64,000 nt of DNA from Collybiopsis luxurians FD-317 M1 (Eukaryota; Basidiomycota; Agaricomycetes; Agaricales; Omphalotaceae). Below the pieces are notes generated by a model. That model was given only the letters and a program-made list of their open reading frames with translations, was not told where the DNA came from and made no database searches. Below, one piece after another: positions 11,665-24,997 of this stretch; the first letter of the stretch is position 1; each line of letters starts with the position of its first letter. The stretch is from assembly GCA_000827265.1 (NCBI GenBank), contig KN834753.1, positions 898,686 to 962,685 of the forward strand, given 5' to 3'. Both the position numbers and the translations under genes were made by a program.

Positions 11665-14594
11665 TTATCGCCCTTCTCCAGGAAATAATCTGCCGACAGC
11701 CTCGGCTTCTTTACGTCTCTTTTCACCCAACTGTCTACCAGCGACATCCCGCCGAGTAGAACCATATTGAGCCAGTTTTTCAAGCAGTGCCTGCAGTCGC
11801 TTGTGCTTAACCGTCGCGTATGAAGTCTGCCTATTAGTTGGGATAAGATACTCTTGAACTGTATCCGAAAGTACAATCCCAGTAGTCTGCGATATCGATC
11901 GATAGTCGGTCAATCTTTGGACTAGTCAATCTTATGTTTACTCACGGCGCGGAGCTCATTGAATGCAGAGCTCAGATGGGGTCTTCCGATTCGCTGAAAT
12001 TCGGCTTCAAGGAAATCACAATCAACTAGAAGATTCGAAATTGCGTTTTCATTCATCATTGCAATGTTCCGACCGGCCAAGAAGTCCTTGGTATAATTAG
12101 TTAGTTATCTGTAGCTGCATCAACTTCGTCGTGCATACCATAAAGCAATCAGCAATGTATTCGGCAGCACCCATGTACGCCTCATCAATGTACGCGGGTG
12201 CGATGAGCAGCTGACTGTCCACGACAGTGGTAAGCCAGTTGACGAGCTCGTACAGGTACATATTGGGTCCATCCTCCCTCGACGTAGGTACCCAATTGTA
12301 CTCGGAGAGCTCGAAAAAGTCGTCGAGTTTAGAGTTAATGACGGATTTCATTCGGTCTACACAGCGACTGAGAGTGTTATCGAAGGCAGATCGAGCTTTG
12401 AGTCGGATGGTACCGCCGCGCTGTGCAGTTCTGCAGCCAAAAAAAATCACTCCAGGGTTTTATACAAGAAAAAGTATCCATACCTTAGATTGGTGAGCGA
12501 GCGTTCTAGTTCAGAACAAGCCACTTGCAGGTGCTCGACGTTAGAGACGATTTGAGCGAGCTGCGATAAATTTGTTGTGTCGGCTAATCGCTGACATATA
12601 GCCTCGCTAATGTGGCTGACGAGAAGATTGTCTAAAGACTAGAGAGAAAAGGTTGGTCAACAAAGTCTGTTGTAAGCGGACGATGCCAAAATACCTTGCT
12701 CAAGAGGTCATCTATATTTCGATGATGCTGAGATACACCCTCAACAAAGGCGTAGAATTTCTGTATAAATCCTCGTATCTGGGAGTTTACAGAATCAGCG
12801 CAGGGACTTGACATAGCACTATCATCATCATACATCTTCACAGCATAGGTAGAAAGTCTGCGACCATGGCAAGTTTTGAGGCAACGGAGCTCTACAATAC
12901 AGATCAGATGCAAAGAAAACAAAATGGGAAAAGGACGTACTTGGTGACTTCGGCTCTCTCCGTGTCACTTATCCACACTACATCCAGCACAGTTTTTATC
13001 TCCTGTTGGGATTGGATATACATAGGCTGACAATCGTCTTGTCGAACGATCTAGAAAAGGCCGAAGATATTAGAGGACGAGAGCAATGAAAAGAAGCCAC
13101 TTACGTCGTCAAACCGCTTAGCAAACTGTTTCTCCAGCAGTTGAGCGTATTTCTCAAACAGCTGAATGATAAAAGCATGCAAAGAGTTGGTAGGGTAGAG
13201 GGAAGACTTGCCAAAAAAAATGAGTAAACCGGGAAAAATATGACAAAATGATTCATACTTCGAGTGTCGTGATAAACCCAATCAAGCATTCTTTCACGCG
13301 CAAGAAGGAATCTGGGTCCGTCTCGGAACGAAGAGCGCTTTGGACTGCAATGGTCAGACGCGAAAGAACACCCTCCCATAGTTCTTCGACCTCTCTTTCG
13401 GATCTGAATGTCCCAGTAGTTTCGAGTACATGTGTTTCGACGATGAAGAAGCCGGAAATCTCTTGGGTCACAGCGGAGAGCGATGCCAATGACAGTGGTA
13501 TTGGCATTATCAAGTCCGATTGAATCTTGAGCGCTCTGAGCATAGCGACTTGTCTTAACGAATGAAGGACTTACTTTTCGATCTGCTTGATACGACTTTT
13601 GCAACTCGTCTAGAGAGTCGAGAGCGGTGTAGATGTGTATGCATTGATAGAGAGGTTCAAAGTCAACTGAAAGCCGGTCGTTATCGAGGACATTGACTGT
13701 AACACGATCAGCGCAAGCACAGAGAGGCACATCAACCGCGTACATTCAATCTTTTCATAAGTTACCAATTCCACGGCACTTCCAACTCGACTCATCCTCA
13801 ACAGAGGATCCTTTTCTCGTCTAGATCTCCATCTCCGTGTTCGTACCTCCATAGCCTCGAGAGCAAGCCTGCCAATTTCACCGCTGTTTTCTCGAATTTT
13901 CAACAGCCATTCTTTCATGGAGGCGGTGACAGCATCTTTGATCTGTATGCGTAGCGAAGGTAATGAGGACAGAAGATGCTGGTAGAATGGAGTTTGTGAC
14001 AGCGACGTTTGAGGGAGATTCTGGATATCTTCCAGAGACTGGCGGGAGAGGACAAAGTAAGATGCATGTATACGAAGCAATATGGAATTGACCGACCCTC
14101 AATGCGCTCCAGTATTTACCCTCTCTGATCATTTCACCAACACGATGAACGACATCGAGAACGCGAAGACAAGCTTGTAAATTATCGATAGCCTCATCAA
14201 GATTTGCAGCAGTCTTCTTGGTCTGAAGCAGAGCGCGTTTCTTTTCTACCAGACCACGACCCAACTTTGAAACGCTGTCATCCAAAGAAGATATATTCTC
14301 CTTCATCTTGTCTGTATATGACTTGACAGTGAATAAAGTGGTAACGGAGGAGATGAAATCCTGATAGTTTTCTCCGCATATTTTTTCGATTTCTGCGTCT
14401 TTTGAATTGATCAAAGCTTGAACGGAACGTAGAAATGCATCCTGCTGTCGGCCGGTGTGGATTTGTTTGATTATTGGACCTAATTGCTCGAGATTCTCTG
14501 ATGATGAAGACTGGTCTAGGAGATGTATTTGCTGTAGCTGTTGGTCTATACTATCCTGTGTAAAAATGGTCCGTTTACGAGTTGGAGGAGGCAT
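11665..14594 (-). CDS. SEC15: Exocyst complex subunit Sec15 (EXOC6)
   Basis: Sec15 is the exocyst subunit that binds the Rab GTPase Sec4 on secretory vesicles. The N-terminus starts MPPPTRKRTIFTQDS and has the helical block FLRSVQALINSKDAEIEKIC, NYQDFISSVTTLF and LQACLRVLDVVHRVGEMI. Then come the family hallmarks SLEDIQNLP, SMKEWLLKIRENSGEIG, FEPLYQCIHIYTALDSLDEL and KSYQADRKAQSDL. The middle has EISGFFIVETHVLETTG. The C-terminal half is cut by many introns and includes LHAFIIQLFEKYAQLLEKQ and ends at GEGR with stop at 11665-11667. An upstream Met about 11 codons earlier is also in frame. Order and length fit a full Sec15. Confidence 0.92.
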
Positions 14595-14724
14595 GAATGA
14601 AGATGTAGTAATGAAATAAGCGCCCAAGAACGGAATACGGGTACTGTCACCGCCGGATTAACTTCGGATTAACTTGTATCCTTCAAGAAATGCGAGAACC
14701 TCACAATCTTTGTACCAACCCACT

Positions 14725-15898
14725 ATGTCCTCAGTCACATTTCATGTAGATGCTGCGTAAGTTCTCTGTTCCATCAACCAAGCATCAATCTCAACTCGTA
14801 TTATTGAAGCCTCTTTGACATGGATGGTACCCTAGTAGATTCCACTGCAGGTAATCTCGCAAATCCAATCCACGCATCCAAGCTGAACAATGATAGGTGT
14901 GGTCGGAGCTTGGGAACTATTTGAGCAGAAATACCCAAACATCAATATACAAGACATCCTCAGCTGTACGATCCTCCTTATTTTCTCCTGGAATCTCATC
15001 GACCGTATATCACTCAGCTTCTCATGGTGTTCGCACCATTGACAACCTCAAAAAGTATTGCGGACTTAGTGATCCTAAAGAATTGGAGGTCAGTCAGGCT
15101 GTTTCGTAGATCTTGAGTCCCCATCCGTTTGACACGTTTTCAACCCCAGTCTGAAACGCATCGGTTCGAAATGGCCATCGTTACTGAATCAACAGCCAAG
15201 GGTAGACCTGGAATCCTCAAGCTTCCAGGTGTCACGGATGCTTTGGATCAGGTGATTTACCTCCTTTTCCCCCTCTTTTTAATTTAATGTCACAGATTCA
15301 TGCATGCAATCAGATCAACCCAGGCCGACATCATCCCAAACCAAGTTGGGCAATTTGTACATCTGCCACACGTGCTTATGCACTCTCTGCTCTTGCAAAT
15401 GCTGGTATAGATGTACCTGATGCTTTTGTAGCCGCAGAAGATGTCATCAAGGGCAAGCCAGCGTAAGTCTGGATTTCTCGTGCCGTCGATATTCTCAGGA
15501 TTTCTGACGTCTTCCTCAGTCCCGATCCATATCTTTTAGGTGCAGAGAAGTGTGGTGTCAAGCCAGAAAACTGTACATACCGACTGTCTCTCACTATCGA
15601 GTAGATCTGATTTGCCTTTTCAAGGTGTTGTTTTCGAAGATGCCCCTGCAGGTGTCCAAAGCGGCAAGAGCGCAGGCTGCAAAACGATTGGTTTCCTCAC
15701 TACTCACAGCAGAACTCAGATGGAGGCAGCTGAACCTGATTTTCTTGTTCCTAATATGGCTAGGTATTCCTTTATCTTCTGTTGTTGACGGTGTTTGACT
15801 CCATTGCTCCCTCCTTCAGTGTTCGTCTGAGGTTATCCAAAGACGGAGGCATAGATGTGACCGTAGAAGTGGAGGAAATCAATGGACTTCTAAACTAG
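14725..15898 (+). CDS. HAD-superfamily sugar/glycerol phosphatase (GPP1/DOG-like)
   Basis: HAD subfamily I phosphatase. Spliced exons give MSSVTFHVDAALFDMDGTLVDST, where DMDGT holds the nucleophile and general-acid Asp residues. Motif II is CTSATRAYALSAL, motif III is the Lys in VIKGKPAPDPYLLGA, and motif IV is VVFEDAPAGVQSGKSAGCKTIGF. A cap domain follows motif I (WELFEQKYPNINIQDIL, SHGVRTIDNL). The arrangement and length of about 240 residues match yeast glycerol-3-phosphatase Gpp1/2 and 2-deoxyglucose-6-phosphatase Dog1/2; sequence alone does not decide the substrate. At least six introns are used. The start is 130 bp from that of divergent SEC15. Stop at 15896-15898. Confidence 0.9.
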
Positions 15899-15987
15899 AC
15901 GTTGTCAAACTGCACTAGATAGGCATGCTGTAGATAGATCTAGAATACATATTACACAATAGAACCTCGACAACCATGAAGATAATA

Positions 15988-18900
15988 TCAAGCAGCTACT
16001 AGGGCGTGCAAAGCATAGATCTCTTTGCGGACCACGTAATAAACATCAGATACGTTCCCTTCCAACTCCACTCTCCCTGTACCCGTTTTACGCACCGCGA
16101 CGGTATCTTCCAGAGGGTCTGCAGTCCCGTCGAACTTGGCACCCCCACCGCAAACCAAAACACCTTCGCCAACGAGCTCCGCATGTACACCGATAGCGGT
16201 TAATCGAGCTTTCAGGGCCGTCAACTTGAGCTCCCCTATCATTGTAGAGCTTGGTAGAGTTGCAGGTGGACGAGACCCGAGCAACCGGGGCGGCGCCTCG
16301 GACCCAGTTACAGCTGCAATGGGTTTCGGTAGTGCTGACACTGAAACAGGCTCAAGGATCGGAATGATTGAACTGGCGGAGGTGACTACGCGTCCAGTCA
16401 CAAATCCTACTTCATTATCTTCAAACTGCGGGCCCGCAATTAAATATTCGTCATTTCATCAAAAAAGGCGATCTGTAAATGTTACACGCACCCGTGACAT
16501 TTTCATGCTAGAAAGTAGCTCATCGCTGATGGAAATTGAGAAGCTACTGATCTGCTGGCCGATTTGAACGCTCTCGCCTATGCGAGGGGCGTGAATGTCC
16601 TTGGTCATGGCTCGGATAGTGGCACAGCTCTGGATGAGGGCGTCAGTCGCATCGTCGGATGCATGGACAACAACCTGTGAGTAATCTTAAGTGCGCAGAT
16701 AATTCGAAGCATAACACACTCGTCACCATCTTTCGAGGACCGATCTGAGGAATGATAGTCTTGACTGCCCGACCATCGCTCAAACCTTCTAGATCTACAA
16801 AGAGCAGGCGGCAAGACATCTGAATTTCCAACTCAGATGTAACAAATTTTGAGGGAGGTTCCAACGCGGCTTTCTGAATTCAGCCTTTCAGCAAATCGAC
16901 TCGTATATATGCCCAAAACGACAATATACCTTCATCTCTTCCTCAGCCTGCCGCCGTCTGTAGTCCTTGATGTCATCGCTCTCTGCCTCTTCTTCGAATA
17001 TTTTGCTTTTTCGTAGCCACATTCCAACATCAATGGTTTCACCGTATTCATCTACTCGTCGCTTCTTCTCCACGTAAGGAAACATTCGGAACCTGTGGGT
17101 CTGACCACCGACATTTTTGAAGAATGTCGTAGCTTTCGAAACATTGCCTTTGATGTAAATGTCAAAAGATAGCAGCTGTTTAGTAAACCCTTCATCGTCC
17201 ATGTTGTTCCAGTCAGCCCCATCTCCGCCGTCACCTTTGTGTCGCTTCAAAGCGCGCTCTTCAGGGTCGTCGTCTTGGCCGAGCGCTCTTCGAACCTCGT
17301 CTTCTTCCTCTTCATCGTCCTCTGAATCACTGTCGCCTTCATCGGCTTCGAGTATGCGTTGCTGACGGGCCAACGCAGCTTGACTAGCAGCTTCCCTTTC
17401 TCGAGCTGCTTGCTCTTTTGCCAAGTATTCCTCAAGTTCAAGCCCTTGAAGAGGTACTTTGGATTTCATCTGAAATAGATCTTGTAAGAGAAAGCAATAT
17501 ACCGAGTTCTCAAGAAAGGTACCTTCAGCTTTAGAGTATCATCCATCATAATATTGGTTCCAATCTTGCCCTTGTCCCACTTGGTTTCTGGCCTTTGCCT
17601 TTCGTTCCATTTCTCAAAGAGAGTATGGCCAAGAGTTCCCGGCTCACTGCGTCCGGTGAGGAGGACGACGTTGTCGGGGACACCGACAAAGTCGCAAAAG
17701 AGCTGTCGTGATGGACCATGTGATAAGGAAGCTGGAACGGCTAGAATTAGTTTTGGGTCCTTGGACGAGTACTTTTGGATCAGAGCTTGGGGATTTGGGA
17801 AGAACTCCAAATGTCTGGCATATCAAAAATGAGATAATCGTTGCGAACTGAATGAATCGACATACTTGAATCGTAAAGCAAAAGCACCCAACGCCTCCTC
17901 ATCTCCGTCATCGTCCCCCCGCTTCCGTTTGCGATCTTGCCTATTGTGTCCGGTTCCATCCTCTCCAACATCTTCTTTGCTGACTGTCCCTCCGAGCCAT
18001 TCCATCATACTGCGTACAAATGTCAACATTTCACTCGCATTGCGCGACAAGAAGCATATCGGGTATCGCAGCTTGGAATACGTCCAATGCTGGTCGAGAA
18101 GGACGAGAAGTTCAAGTATACGTGTGCTTGAATCACACGGTAGGAGGAGAGAGAATCGGGAGGAAAGTGTTGCTGTCACAGTATCTGAAAAGGCGTCGTT
18201 TAGATGGAGGCGAAAAGTCCAATGAGTGTCGTACCAATGAGGGCAGCATCACGGTCTTTTCTTCGACTAGATATCACAGAAGCACGTTCCGCGGACGTTA
18301 TCAACAAATCTGGACGTGCAAGGGGTTCAAAAATTCCGCCTGAGCGAAACAGGACGGTTCCATCCAAGTGCCTTTCCTTCATATGATTGAAGTCGACGCA
18401 GTACATTATCGTACCGGATGAAGGGGAACGTATTTTCCATATTGTGCCTCCGATACTATGTCCTGCGTTGAATGGAGTGACAGTAAGGCCCTGACATTTA
18501 CCTACACCAGAGATGTCAGTGAAATTCGAAACACGATCGCGCGCGACGCACCTTGTAAATGCGCGGGTTGAGAATACCGAAGTGTATTCACGGAATCAAA
18601 GGAATCCTGAACCTCTCGAAGTGTTGCTACATATTTTCCGCTGTTGGTTATAGGTCCCGGTACCTTTTCCTCTTCGCTGTCTGAGTGTACGCTGCCTTCA
18701 TCTCCTTCAGCGGCAGTGAACTGGTCGCCGATATCCTGTTCGTCTCTGATTGCTTCGACTTCCTCAATAGAAGCAATTCTAGCCATAGCCTGAACGGGTA
18801 GAGTCGTGTATGTGGGAGCTTTCAAGCCCCATCGTGAGTGCGCATACGCGTAAAGTCCAGAGTGCCGGAGGTCCCCATGAGAAAGCAGGACGAGATCAAC

Positions 18901-19147
18901 CGTTGGCGCACATCTATATCAATTCAGTGTCAAAGTTCTACAAAGATTGACATAGTGCTCACTCTCGCAAACTTTGGCAATATTCCTCCCAAGGCTGCTG
19001 CTGCAAATTTTCTTGAGAAATTTCTGGTTCCCAATCTGGAGAGCCACAGTCTAAAAGAATTCGAACATCGTCGACCTGGAGCAAGTAGCAAAGTGGTCCA
19101 GTTCGAGAGCTACGAGCTGCCCCGGATAGCGGTGTAAAGGTGATCAT
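15988..19147 (-). CDS. CFT2: Cleavage and polyadenylation factor subunit Cft2 / CPSF2 (CPSF100)
   Basis: Cft2 is the non-catalytic metallo-beta-lactamase partner of the nuclease Ysh1/CPSF73 in mRNA 3'-end processing. The start MITFTPLSGAARSSRTGP and LLQVDDVRILLDCGSPDW are diagnostic. After the first intron (phase 2, joining RE to CAPTVDLVLLS) the metal-ligand region reads SHGDLRHSG rather than HxHxDH, as expected for the inactive CPSF100 paralogue. Further on are TVTPFNAGHSIGGTIWKI and IMYCVDFNHMKERHLDG (beta-CASP). An acidic, Lys-rich insertion (GDSDSEDDEEEEDEV) precedes FRMFPYVEKKRRVDEYGE, another family block. The C-terminal domain ends VYYVVRKEIYALHALVAA. Acidic insertions near SEEEKVPG are also present. 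The divergent hydrolase starts 252 bp upstream. Confidence 0.94.
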
Positions 19148-19399
19148 GAAACTTTGGAAGGAAACCAATTAACGGCTGCTTTGACCCTGCCAAAATGGGT
19201 AACCCAGAATGAGGTCATGGGCGCTTAACTTATTATCTCTTTCATTTAACTCCATCCACTCCTTCATCCACTCTTCCATGTAAATAATGGGTGTATCTAC
19301 AGGTTCAGCTGCTGTACACATAACCCCAGGTATATTTTTCGCCTCTTTAAACGCGTTTTTACTCATCTATTCCAGTCGTTATCAAGACTTTCTTCCAGC

Positions 19400-22300
19400 A
19401 TGGAAAACGTCGAGCCCAAAAGTACCAACATTCCATTGACAAGGAGGAAGCTCGAGACGATATCTTCTTTGACGAGTAATTCTCTTACTCCAGAGTAATT
19501 TTACGCTACCGCTAACTTGATTATTCTCCTTCAAGGGCTTTTAACATCGTCAAAGGTTTATTTACTCAGCGTTGGTACAGTTGTGACGTTGCTGAGGTCT
19601 TTTTCTTAGCGTTCATTGAACTTGGAATTTATAATACGATTGAGTCTCTTCAGTCGTTGTAAGTCTTTTTCATGTGGACAGAGTACTTAATACTCAAGTG
19701 CAGTCTGCAGCACCAACACGCATGTACCAGCCCCTTATTGGTCGGCAATTGCCCCCGTTCGCGTACCCTTGAGTGTATGCAATGATGCAGCTGACGTTTT
19801 AATTAATTGGTTCGGTCCTGAAGAAATCATACGCGTTGTGGGAGGTAAGAGATGGTGGCAGGTTCGGGGTGCGTGGATTCAGGCTGGGTTTACGATAGAG
19901 TATCCCCTCAAAGGATTACAATTTTCAAGGTTTGGATGGCTTAGATTGCGAATGGATCACGGAGAAGGAATATCTCTCCAATGAACCGGTCAACTTGGAA
20001 AACGGTAAGAAACTGTCTCAAACAGATGAGACTTTGTTGCGGATGGAACACCTCGGGACGGTCATGGTAAGCACTTCATTCTTGTTGGTGTGTTCATTAA
20101 CAGCTGTTGTGCAGCTCTATGTCCATGGAGGTATGCCTATAAATTATGACCCGCTGTCCCACTAAATACCCTTCAGGCGGTTTCTCCTGGGGATCTATCA
20201 GTTTGTCCTTTCTACTCAAATTGTGCGTCACAGAAAGAACTGATACTTTTTCCAGATACACACCGATACCAGATCATACGTTATGCCAGGAAAATTAGAG
20301 GCCGGGCGTTTGCCGTGAATTATCGAAAAGCTCCTCAGTATCCGTTCCCGTGCCCTCTACAGGATGTGCTTGCATCCTGTAGGTTTCCCAACTTCAATTA
20401 TCCAATTCTAGAGTCCAATTCCGTCTTTACAGATCTCTACCTCATTCGACCGCCTCCAAATGCTTCTCATCATGCGATTCCGCCGTCAAAAATAGTTTTT
20501 GCCGGTGATAGTGCAGGGGCAAATCTTTGTTTGACTACATTAACCATACTTCGCGATATGGGACTTCCTATGCCTGCTGGGGCCGTATTGATCAGTCCTT
20601 GGGTAGACCTGACTCACAGTTTTCCTAGTGTGATGAATAACACGAAGACAGTGAGTCCCGTCGCACTTGAACGGTTAACTTTGTGGCCCACGACAACTGA
20701 TATAATAGGACATAATCCCGGCACACGGGTTCCTGGCGAAACCCTCCACAGTATGGCCAGTCGATCCCGTACCTCCCAAAGGCGGTCGCGTGTGCCCGAC
20801 CGAATCCAACCCCCCGCCCAAACCCGGGCATGCTGACACCTTACACCCCAGTGCTGAAAGAATACAGAAAGATCGTTCGGAAGACACGGCCGAGCCGGTC
20901 AAGAGTCAGGAAGAGATGCTTCAGCAGCCTGAAAGCTCTACACCTCCTGAAGCTCCCAAACCATCAGGCAGTGATAAGCCCGAGGCCAACGACGAAGAAT
21001 ATGACGACATTGACTTGTGGGAGCCTAAGCCGCCGAAAGTGCTAATGGAAGATCCGAATGCTGTTCCATTAGAGCTGCGCTCTCAAATTCAGCAGTATGC
21101 GACTACCGAGTAAGTTTTCCAAAGCTGAAATGGCTTGCTCAAATCTTACTATGTTGTAGACAGCTCACGCATCCATTGGTGTCCCCAATCGTTCAGGGAT
21201 CTTTAGGAAATCTTCCACCACTCTACATAATTGCAGGCGACGGGGAAGTCTTGAGAGACGAGATAATATATTTGGCACATCGTGCAGCTCATCCGAAGCG
21301 ATATCCCACCCGAAGCGGGGTCTTGAGGGATGGAAACAGGCAGAAAGGAAATGCGATTAAATATACCACCCCGACAAAAGTTCATCTGCAGGTCTTTGAT
21401 GGTATGTTTCTGTTTCCCGTTATGATGTCGGTTGACAGACTGTTCTAGATATGTGCCATGTGTTGACCGTCTTCAGCTTTACCCAAAGTGTAGGTGGTTC
21501 AAAAATCACCATTGCATTGTCACGCTAATATATCAATAGGCCAAGTTCGCGTATCGCTCCATTGCAGAATTCGTCAAACATGTAATCCAAGATGACAATG
21601 GCCTCGAACCATTTCCTGAGCTACAACGTCCTCCGTCCAGAGCCTCCTTCGATAGCGAAGCCGCGGACGAGCACAGGAAGAAAAAGTCCTCTCTGTTCCA
21701 AAAACTCACCAAGAATCCGTCTAAGAATCTGAAAGGAGAAACGCTTCGCCATCAGTCAACTGGAGTTAGGCTTTATAATCAAGAAGCGGCTGCTGTCGCC
21801 GATCAAGTAAAAGCGCTTGGGCAGGGCTCATCGTCTTCAGAATTGACTGCCGTGATGAGGGGAGAAAGACTTGAGACGTCCAATTCGCGGAAGGTAAACA
21901 TTGTCTGCTGTTAGACACATTCTCGTTGAATTATGCCTCTCAGGACCGTGCAATTATCATGATTCGCGAACGAGTCAACATCTATGGCAAAGTCCGAGAC
22001 ATGGAACCCCAGGAGGAGGTAACATGCCTTCAAATTTCTTCCTCGCAAATTGGCCTCATCAAAGAGGCTCCCGCTGTTCGTTGGAGCAAAGGCCAGGAGC
22101 AGTGGGATCAAATATTTGGCAAGGAAGCAAAGAAGGTGCTCAAACGCAGACAGAGGATCGCTCGAAAATATCAAGAGATGTTGCGTAATGCTCGGGATCA
22201 AGGTCTCATGTTAGTCGGTGAGGACGACAGCGCGAATCCCGCGAAAGCACGGAATGTTTCCACGGAGAAAAGCACATCCGCAAATGCCATTGATGGTACC

Positions 22301-22817
22301 ATTCTGGAGGATCGTCGATGGGGTCCGCTAGATTTGAATGATGAGCGACCACCACCAAGCGCCATTGCTAAGCGGAGGGATAATGTAGGCTGCTGCCTAC
22401 TTTTTCATGTGCTAAGGCTGACATGGCTCCTCGCAGCTTGAATCTCTGGCTCTTCTCAAGATGTCAATCTACCATTCCGCGCCCATCACTCATCGCAATC
22501 TACCCAAGCTGAAAGCTTCAGATGCAGTTAAAGCTGCCTTTGACCCTCACGACGATCCAATAAGACCTCCGAAACAGTCTGTTTCCGAGCAGCAGGTTCG
22601 AGCCCACATTATACCTGGTATGCATGGGCTTAGGATATGGGACGCAATTCTACGGTAATTTAGATCAGCCATGTCTGACACTCGACGCTCACCTTCATCG
22701 CGCAGGTACTTTATGGAAGAGAAATCGAAGAGAGCGGCTGGATTCGTTAAAAATTCATCTGACCGTGCCGGAATACTGGAGGAACGGAGATCTGGAAACT
22801 TGAAGTGTGCACGATAA
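19400..22817 (+). CDS. Large alpha/beta-hydrolase of the hormone-sensitive-lipase type (Abhydrolase_3) with long extension
   Basis: An esterase/lipase-like protein. The N-terminus (MENVEPKSTNIPLTRRK) leads to a membrane-type segment SKVYLLSVGTVVTLLRSFF. The catalytic core has the oxyanion loop YVHGGGFSWGS, the nucleophile elbow FAGDSAGANLCL, ISPWVDLT, the acid Asp in YIIAGDGEVLRDE and the His in DDMCHVLTVFSF, so the triad is complete. Between nucleophile and acid lies an acidic, Pro-rich insert of more than 100 residues containing EANDEEYDDIDLWEPK. After the core, about 400 more residues follow with basic, helical character (WDQIFGKEAKKVLKRRQR), ending ERRSGNLKCAR and stop at 22815-22817. Such long forms are common in basidiomycetes; their substrate is unknown. 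About a dozen introns are needed. Confidence 0.85.
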
Positions 22818-23236
22818 TCGTAATCTTATTCGTATACCCTTGGCATACACGGCTATTCGTTTGAACGGACAGTAGTTGCATTGAACACTCGGCTTATTGG
22901 ACTGTTTTTAGAGTCATTTCGCAATGATCAGGGTATAATCGTTTATATTACATGTAATCGCATAACTACTAAATGATTCTTGTCGATATTTTCTCCACAG
23001 GCGGAGAGGAATGACATGAATCTCGAAGAGAAGAGTCCGTGCGTGAGATTTTATGTAAGCGCTTTTTTTTATGTAGGGAGGTTTACGGCTTCTGTCTGCT
23101 GGCTCTGCTCGTGCTCTTGACCTTCATCCAAACCCTCCTCTCTCGGTGTGTTTCTTTTTGCTACCTCTGGCCCACTTAGCAACTAACAACTGTACTTGTT
23201 GTTAATTTCTGCCTACTCTTCCAGAATTACTCCAAA
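22818..23236 (+). promoter_or_regulatory. Intergenic region and promoter of alpha-tubulin copy 1
   Basis: A 419-bp gap between two plus-strand genes. It contains the hydrolase 3' end and the first tubulin promoter, with a CT-rich stretch (ctctgctcgtgctcttgacc, then cttcatccaaaccctcctctctc) about 130 bp upstream of the ATG. Motifs resembling gttaattt and gtaatcgc are AT-rich and non-specific. No other gene is visible. Confidence 0.5.
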
Positions 23237-24997
23237 ATGCGTGAAGTTATTTCGGTACACGTGGGTCAGGCTGGTGTGCAGATTGGAAATGCTTGCTGTA
23301 AGTCGTCGAGTCTGATCTTATTAAAGTCGAAATGTTGCTGGAATGCCGTCTGGAGGAGAAAAACGCGTCCAATGTCACCTTACTCCTCGTTTTTGTTCTC
23401 TGGTAAAGTGGCGTGATACTGAACAGATTAACTTTTCAAGGGGAACTTTACACCGTTGAACACGGTCTGAGTGTACGTTATACTTTATCTTTCCGTCTTC
23501 TAACTTCACTAAGCACTTTTAAAAAGCCCGACGGTCGTCTCGCTGAAGGCGCAGCAGCCACCGACGACGGTTTCAGCACCTTCTTCTCGGAGACTTCCTC
23601 TGGCAAACATGTACCGCGATCTCTCTACGTCGATCTCGAGCCCAATGTCGTCGATGAGGTCAGGAATGGTCCTTACAGGAGTCTCTTCCATCCCGAGACC
23701 CTCGTCACTGGCAAGGAGGACGCTGCCAGCAACTGTACGTGGTACCACCGACATCTGTGTTTTCTTTCATATCTAATGAGATCGGTTTCCCCTAGACGCT
23801 CGTGGACACTACACGATTGGAAAGGAGATGATCGACACAGTTATGGACAAGGTTCGCCGTCTTGCAGACAACTGCTCGGGCCTTCAGGGATTCTTTGTCT
23901 TCCACTCCTTTGGTGGTGGAACTGGTTCCGGCTTTGGTGCTCTTATCCTCGAGCGTCTCTCTACGGACTACGGCAAAAAGTCCAAGCTCGAATTCAGCGT
24001 GTATCCGGCTCCTACTCTCGCCAACTCTGTTGTTGAACCCTACAACTCGGTTTTAACCACCCACACCACGCTGGAGCACTCTGACTGTTCGTTCATGGTA
24101 TGTATCTTTCTTTAAGACGCGTCTTTATTTCTAAGCACCTGCTGCAGGTTGACAACGAAGCTATCTACGATATCTGCAAAAAGAACTTGAGCATTCCTGC
24201 TCCGGGCTTAACCAACCTTAACAGGCTAATTGCTCAGGTGGTATCTTCCATCACTGCCTCCTTGCGTTTCGATGGCTCCTTGAACGTCGACTTGAACGAG
24301 TTCCAAACCAACCTGGTTCCGTCAGTCTGCTATTTATTTAGTTTGTTCTTTTCCGGTACTCATGTGCTTTAATATACAGCTTCCCCCGTATCCATTTCCC
24401 TCTTGCCACCTTCGCGCCGATCGTTTCGGCTGACAAGGCTCACCACGAACAAAACTCCGTAGCTGACATGACTTTCTCCTGCTTCGAGCCCGGCAACCAG
24501 ATGGTCAAGTGTGACCCCAGAGAGGGAAAATACAGTACGTGACTTGCAACGATTTACTCAAGGCGAAATTGAACCGGAACTTTATAGTGGCTTGCGCTCT
24601 CCTTTACCGCGGTGATGTCGTTCCCAAGGACGTCAACGCTGCAGTGTCTATCATCAAGACCAAGCGTACCATCCAATTCGTCGACTGGTGTCCCACTGGT
24701 TTCAAGCTCGGTATCTGTAACGAGCCTCCGGCCCATGTTCCTGGAGGAGATCTCGCCAAAGTCAGCCGAAGCATGTGTATGTTGTCCAACACCACCGCGA
24801 TCTCATCGGCGTGGAGTCGTCTCGACCATAAATTTGACCTCTTGTACTCCAAGCGTGCATTTGTCCATTGGTATGTAGGTGAAGGAATGGAGGAGGGTGA
24901 GTTCTCGGAAGCTCGTGAGGATTTGGCTGCTCTCGAGAAGGATTACGAGGAAGTTGGCATCGACTCTGCTGATATCGAAGAGTCGGGTGAATACTAG
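23237..24997 (+). CDS. TUB1: Alpha-tubulin, copy 1
   Basis: Alpha subunit of microtubules, about 450 residues. The start [21 protein letters not shown], the GTP-binding GGGTGSGFG motif, [29 protein letters not shown] and the C-terminus [16 protein letters not shown] show a complete alpha-tubulin, with the C-terminal Tyr used in detyrosination. Residue 40, the acetylated Lys in animal alpha-tubulin, is Ala here ([12 protein letters not shown]). Six introns are present, at the same six positions as the first six introns of the downstream copy, including one after SFM and one after GKY. The 3' part from about 24588 to the stop is one exon, unlike copy 2. An ACGCGT (MluI-box) hexamer lies in its first intron. 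Confidence 0.97.

Noticed and set aside
18900..18960. Loss of HxHxDH in CFT2 as a sign of a broken gene
   Set aside because: CPSF100/Cft2 proteins normally lack the metal ligands; the rest of the gene is intact.
19169..19366. Minus-strand 65-codon frame (EEWMKEWMELNERDN region) between CFT2 and the hydrolase
   Set aside because: CFT2 has a canonical start downstream, and this frame cannot be joined to it. The composition comes from a simple repeated sequence. It most likely lies in the shared promoter.
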